The notes beneath the pieces were generated by a model. It searched no databases. It was not told where the DNA came from and saw only the letters and a list, made by a program, of their open reading frames with translations. The position numbers and the translations under genes were made by a program. Below, piece by piece: positions 61,001-64,000 of a DNA stretch of 64,000 nucleotides. Numbering within the stretch: the first letter of the stretch is position 1; each line of letters opens with the position of its first letter. Origin of the DNA: Nematostella vectensis (Eukaryota; Cnidaria; Anthozoa; Actiniaria; Edwardsiidae); the NCBI RefSeq assembly GCF_932526225.1, contig NC_064042.1:248001-312000 (forward strand), given 5' to 3'.

Positions 61001-63900
61001 TACCTCCGAAATTCGCCGGAAAACACCTCAAACCCATATTTTTTGTCGTCGCGATTTCAGTCTCTGTGAAACATTTTTGTGGGACAAAATGGCTGCCATA
61101 ACGTCACCTCACTTCTGATTGGTTTATCGCCCAAGCGCGCGCAAGCTTAATTGACATGTCGAAACTATGAATTGTGTTAATGTTTGACACATACATTGCA
61201 TACGTAGAACTGGACGTATAACTTGCACACAAAAAAGACGTTCCCTTATTGATTATATGCTTTGCTGTGTTGTGATAGCGTACTATCGAGAGCTATGTGG
61301 ACAAGCGAGTCGGCACGACGTACGGCCCCCCTGCGGGTCGCAAGATGACAGCATTCATTGACGACATCAACATGCCAATCATCAACGAGTGGGGGGATCA
61401 GGTAGGGTCTTGATGGAATTTGTATTTTTTTTCCTATTACGATACTACGGTAGTTGTTTTTTTCCCGTCTGCTATAATATATGGAGGGATTGCTCAATAA
61501 AATAAAATAGGATACATTATTAAAACTTATTTTTGAAACTCCAATACATCCGGGTTTTTGATGCTGATAAATGGTGCTAATGCTGATAAATGATGTCAAT
61601 GCTGATAAATGATGATGATGCTGATAAATAATGATAATGCTGATAAATGATGACGATGATGATTTGTTGATGTTACCATTGTTAGATGTTGTGTAATTCC
61701 CCCTTTTTCAGATCACGAATGAAATCGTCCGTCAACTGATGGAGATGAAGGGCTTTTATAACCTCGAGAAACCTGGCGAGTTCACGCACATCGTAGATAT
61801 CCAGTTCCTTGCCGCAATGATCCACCCGGGTGGAGGGCGTAATGACATTCCTGAGCGACTAAAGAGGCAATTCTCCATCTTCAACTGCACGCTACCCTCT
61901 AACACCTCTATCGACAAGATCTTTGGTAAGGAAATCTACCGTTTCTTTTTTCTTTGGTACGTGTAGGATCATCTAGAAAAAAGCCTCTTTCAAATAGCGC
62001 CAACATCCTCTACTATTGCTTACACAGCCTTGCTTGGTCAAATTACTAGGCACAACAATGCTGTGTGGTTTTCCCTGTTTCCTCAGGGGTTAACGGTGGC
62101 AAAAAGAAAAGAAATATTTTCACCTTTTGTCAGAGATAACGAACGCTAATATCGTGATCAATATCGTGATGACTTCGTTTGCTTCTAAATCTTTCTTGTC
62201 TGTTTTTGTAGGTGTGATTGGATGTGGGTGGTTCTGTCCAGAGCGATTTAACTCAGAAGTTTCTGACATTATCAAGCAGCTTGTGGTGTGCACCAGAATT
62301 TTGTGGCAGCAAACCAAGGTACGCAAAAAAAAATATAATTTGATTAAATAAAGAGATCTAAATTAGTGCAACAACGCACCAAGCAATAACCATCCGGGAA
62401 CAAAACATGTATTTTATACACAACATCAAACATAACTGGTGCTAGATTTGAAAGATTATATGCTTGATTTATTCTCATGGAGATTCTCAGGTTGAACTTT
62501 TACACAACATCAAACATAACTGGTACTAGATTTGAAAGATTATATGCTTGATTTATTCTCATGGAGATTCTCAGGTTGAACTTTTCATCTGCAGATCAAG
62601 ATGTTACCGACACCTGCAAAGTTCCACTACATCTTTAACTTGCGTGACTTGTCACGAATCTGGGAAGGCATGCTGAACGTGACAGGCGACGAGATCGACA
62701 GTAGAAAGCTAGCATTGGCATTGTGGAAACACGAGGTCACCCGAGTAATCGCCGACCGCTTCACGAACGAGGTCGACAGGGAGTGGTTCGAAAAGCAAAT
62801 AACCAAAACCCTTGTCGATACAGTAGGCGATGACGCAGCCGGCGAACTCATGGCAGAGCCTTTCTTCGTCGACTTTCTTAGGTACTGTTGACTGGTTGAT
62901 ATTTGAATAGATAGTTGGCACAGATATATGTGATGCTCTTGATTCGATCCAGGGATGCGCCTGAGGTAACGGGAGAGGAACCTGAAGATGCTGACCTGGA
63001 TGCGCCGAAGATATACGAGTTGGTGGGTAGTGTATCAATAATATAATGCTGTTTGCACTCAATGTTGCATGATTTACATAGTGTTGAAGGATATGGTTCT
63101 GCTATTTGTGCATCCTTTGACCCAGCAATGCTACGGCTATGCACGCATCTACTTTTTCTTGTAAACTCAGAGGAAGAAATTATAAATACATTTTACTACT
63201 GTTATCGCCATAGTAATGTGTCATTAGTATATTGGGCTACCTTCGAACTTAATAACCTCTCTTTTATAGGTGCCAAGTCTGGAGTTCTTGAACGAGAAGC
63301 TCGGCATGTACATGATGATGTACAACGACACCGTGAGAGGAGGTCACCTCGACTTGGTGTTCTTCAAGGATGCCATGATTCATCTGGTTAAGGTATTACC
63401 TTGTAAGGTTTTATAGCACGATAGCCATCATAGCAATCGTTTGACTACTTAACCTTACTATACATTTGGCAGGTGTCCCGAATTATCCGTACACCTTGCG
63501 GTAACGCACTGCTCGTGGGTGTCGGAGGGTCGGGCAAGCAATCTCTCACCAGACTCGCCTCCTTCATTGCTGGCTACAAGATGTTCCAGATTACTCTAAC
63601 AAGGTAGCGGCTGTTGAGGTGTCGACTTGGAAGATTTTAAAGTCCTCTCATGCTATACACAACTCTATTGTGTTAAAATAACAATCAAAATAACTACAAC
63701 AGCGCAGAGTTTTGCAAAACCTTGAACGTGTATTGTGATTGGCCAGGTCGTACAATGCTACTAACCTGATGGACGACCTCAAGTATTTGTACCGCGTGGC
63801 GGGGTCAGACGGACAAGGGATCACCTTCATCTTCACCGACAACGAGATCAAGGATGAGGCCTTCCTCGAGTTCCTCAACAACGTCCTGTCTTCAGGAGAG
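37073..63900 (+). CDS. Axonemal dynein heavy chain, DNAH5/DNAH8 class (57 exons, 3' partial)
   Basis: Outer-arm ciliary motor. Exons: 37073-37228, 37349-37486, 37561-37648, 37943-38097, 38261-38453, 38635-38798, 39062-39238, 39526-39639, 39988-40095, 40373-40621, 40931-41128, 41507-41583, 41677-41776, 41975-42230, 42783-42970, 43128-43208, 43304-43420, 43489-43608, 43887-44236, 44553-44667, 44781-44967, 45153-45340, 45534-45666, 45834-46069, 46336-46440, 46514-46627, 46696-46758, 46944-47182, 47405-47645, 48076-48275, 48631-48784, 49096-49259, 49576-49678, 49796-49900, 50090-50251, 50405-50629, 50890-51142, 51232-51330, 51573-51760, 51927-52013, 52618-52725, 52819-52953, 53067-53228, 53401-53647, 53895-54136, 54383-54523, 54957-55191, 59567-59709, 59894-60028, 61279-61401, 61712-61925, 62212-62318, 62595-62881, 62953-63022, 63270-63392, 63473-63603, 63747-63900. 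All phases agree: 3049 codons so far. The sequence matches DNAH5/8 closely through the motor ([30 protein letters not shown]). DNAH5 and DNAH8 could not be separated. A donor follows 63900; the rest lies outside. Confidence 0.95.
40836..40857. repeat. Poly-G tract in dynein intron 10
   Basis: GGGGGGGGTGGGGGGTGG just after a T-rich run (about 40818-40838). Simple repeat. Confidence 0.85.
41208..41475 (+). mobile_element. tRNA-derived SINE (dynein intron 11)
   Basis: A tRNA-like head contains a B-box, GAGTTCGATTCCCGG (41273-41287), preceded by an A-box-like GTGTGTCAGCGCGTCAGCG. The body leads to a conserved tail, AAGCGCTTAGAACATGG and then AAGCGCTATATAAATGC (about 41445-41461), a 3' module shared by many animal SINEs. 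The 3' end is AT-rich. Same orientation as the dynein gene. Confidence 0.75.
46696..50629 (+). other. Dynein linker region (DHC_N2)
   Basis: Exons 27-36 encode the linker that swings over the AAA ring. Conserved text includes [75 protein letters not shown], and [19 protein letters not shown] at the end. Confidence 0.9.
48921..48938. repeat. Poly-G tract in dynein intron 31
   Basis: A run of about 18 G in intron 31, followed by GAGCGCGCG. Simple repeat. Confidence 0.9.
51118..51141 (+). other. AAA1 Walker A (main ATPase site)
   Basis: GPAGTGKT at the end of exon 37, after GMSMGGAPA. The exon boundary falls one base after the T codon (T|ETTKDMG). The matching Walker [16 protein letters not shown], is in exon 39 (about 51600-51645). 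Confidence 0.97.
52240..52510. repeat. Two short tandem repeats in dynein intron 40
   Basis: Three copies of a roughly 40-bp unit (GTGAAACTGCCTTATTCGTT plus GCCGGGTTT; 52252-52345), then two copies of a 44-bp unit (CTTGTAAAACCTTGAAACTA plus AACGCCTTGACCG; 52433-52510). Confidence 0.75.
53443..53466 (+). other. AAA2 Walker A
   Basis: GPSGAGKT in exon 44; the Walker B-type [20 protein letters not shown] follows in exon 45. Confidence 0.96.
54566..54678. repeat. Two tandem copies of a 54-bp unit in dynein intron 46
   Basis: Unit CATTATTTCGTAGTAAGGGA plus ATGTAATGAGTTGCTTACCC and TAGGGGAAACGC, repeated with minor changes; it begins 42 bp after the exon 46 donor. Confidence 0.85.
55335..56050. 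mobile_element. Non-autonomous DNA transposon with TTAA ends (dynein intron 47)
   Basis: Both ends carry TTAAGGTAATTCCCTTGAA / TTCAAGGGAATTACCTTAA, a perfect inverted pair of 19 bp including the TTAA that may be the target duplication, as in piggyBac-type elements. The interior (about 680 bp) has two related AT-rich phrases (TACCGAACTCGTTTTTAC near 55443 and TAACCGACTTCGTTTTTC near 55822) and no transposase. A piece of about 50 bp at 55968-56016 matches the nearby LINE. Confidence 0.65.
56455..59107 (+). mobile_element. 5'-truncated non-LTR retrotransposon (CR1/Jockey-like), degenerate
   Basis: Starts within the endonuclease (EEP) domain: [14 protein letters not shown], then the [13 protein letters not shown] region. 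A stop at 57134-57136 interrupts the frame. Reverse transcriptase follows in shifted frames: [14 protein letters not shown] (57415-), [39 protein letters not shown] (57800-), the active-site [10 protein letters not shown] (58060-), and the thumb [14 protein letters not shown] (58223-). A stop at 58436-58438 falls in a continuing frame that ends at 58825. At least two frameshifts and two stops make it dead. The 3' end is not sharp; it lies between the ORF end and the MITE at 59125. Same strand as the host gene, in intron 47. Confidence 0.85.
59125..59311. mobile_element. Palindromic MITE (dynein intron 47)
   Basis: Arms of about 90 bp: left AAGCCCCGTGCATACTGCGC, right ending ACAGTGCCAGCACC in reverse complement and CACGGGGCTT. 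Shared internal words are AGCCAGCATTGCTGGCGAAT and GACAAAGGAAA. The centre is AAGTCAATTTCCC. Non-coding. Confidence 0.8.
59909..59932 (+). other. AAA3 Walker A
   Basis: GEQGTAKT in exon 49; Walker [18 protein letters not shown] in exon 50. AAA2 and AAA3 are separated by the 4.4-kb intron 47, the longest in the gene, which is full of transposons. Confidence 0.96.
60193..61175. mobile_element. Possible non-autonomous DNA transposon (dynein intron 49)
   Basis: The left end ACAATTCATAGTTCCGATG and the right end in reverse complement ACAATTCATAGTTTCGACATG match for 14-17 bases. AATCAGAA and ACATTTTTGTGGG words also recur in inverted arrangement further inside. The interior lacks coding sequence. 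Boundaries are tentative because the arms are diverged. Confidence 0.5.
61561..61660. repeat. ATGCTGATAAATGATG-type short tandem repeat
   Basis: About seven imperfect 12-15 bp units built on GATGCTGATAAAT in dynein intron 50. Simple repeat. Confidence 0.75.
62417..62584. repeat. Two tandem copies of an 84-bp unit before dynein exon 53
   Basis: 62417-62500 and 62501-62584 differ at one base (TGGTGC versus TGGTAC). The second copy ends 10 bp before the exon 53 acceptor (TTTTCATCTGCAG), so the upstream acceptor region, including any branch point in it, is duplicated. Confidence 0.9.
63518..63541 (+). other. AAA4 Walker A
   Basis: GVGGSGKQ in exon 56 (Q in place of T, as normal for AAA4 in this family); Walker [14 protein letters not shown] in exon 57. 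Window sequence ends soon after. Confidence 0.96.
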
Positions 63901-64000
63901 GTGGGGTTGATATCTCAGTGAACAAAATATCGGGTGATGGCTATGCTACCATTGTCAGTGTATGTCTTTTATAAAAAGAACCATCTTAGTAGTGCTTGCG

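Overview
This is animal nuclear DNA from an intron-rich, AT-rich genome. It carries four spliced host genes, a GC-rich integrated Polinton/Maverick-like virus element, and many short DNA transposons and minisatellites. Gene content, compact introns, a tRNA-type SINE ending in GCGCTATATAAATGC and the virus-element gene set suggest a cnidarian, probably an anthozoan such as a sea anemone. The species is an inference.

Layout. 1-1.8 kb: the first coding exon of an unidentified minus-strand gene, then a small minisatellite and unannotated DNA. 1.8-12.2 kb: the Polinton-like element, bracketed by a G-rich inverted repeat of about 120 bp. It holds a rve-type integrase, a double-jelly-roll-type major capsid protein, a scrap of FtsK/HerA-type packaging ATPase, the last part of a type B DNA polymerase, an SF1 helicase with an HNH domain, and several element proteins of unknown function. 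Several genes carry frameshifts, stops or internal deletions, so this copy looks dead. 12.2-15.8 kb: non-coding, with a palindromic MITE, a GAGTA/TACTC hairpin array and one possible orphan exon.

15.86-22.17 kb (minus): NIT2 (omega-amidase), nine coding exons. Its first intron is almost entirely a 28-bp minisatellite that repeats the exon 1 splice donor about 117 times. 23.0-28.26 kb (plus): CHEK1 (checkpoint kinase), 14 coding exons, with an 11-copy 46-bp minisatellite built on the exon 3 donor. NIT2 and CHEK1 are head to head. 28.8-30.4 kb: a 36-bp minisatellite. 31.1-36.3 kb (minus): DPAGT1 (first enzyme of N-glycan precursor synthesis), seven coding exons. 37.07-63.9 kb (plus): 57 exons of an outer-arm axonemal dynein heavy chain of the DNAH5/DNAH8 class, from the N-terminus through AAA4; the gene runs off the right edge. 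DPAGT1 and the dynein gene are also head to head. The dynein introns hold a SINE, a degenerate non-LTR retrotransposon and several palindromic transposons.

The most unusual pattern is that tandem arrays in this window repeatedly start at or contain splice junctions (NIT2 intron 1 donor, CHEK1 intron 3 donor, CHEK1 last acceptor, DPAGT1 exon 5 acceptor). Exon boundaries were read by eye from consensus GT/AG sites, reading phase and family resemblance; all four host models keep an open frame throughout.
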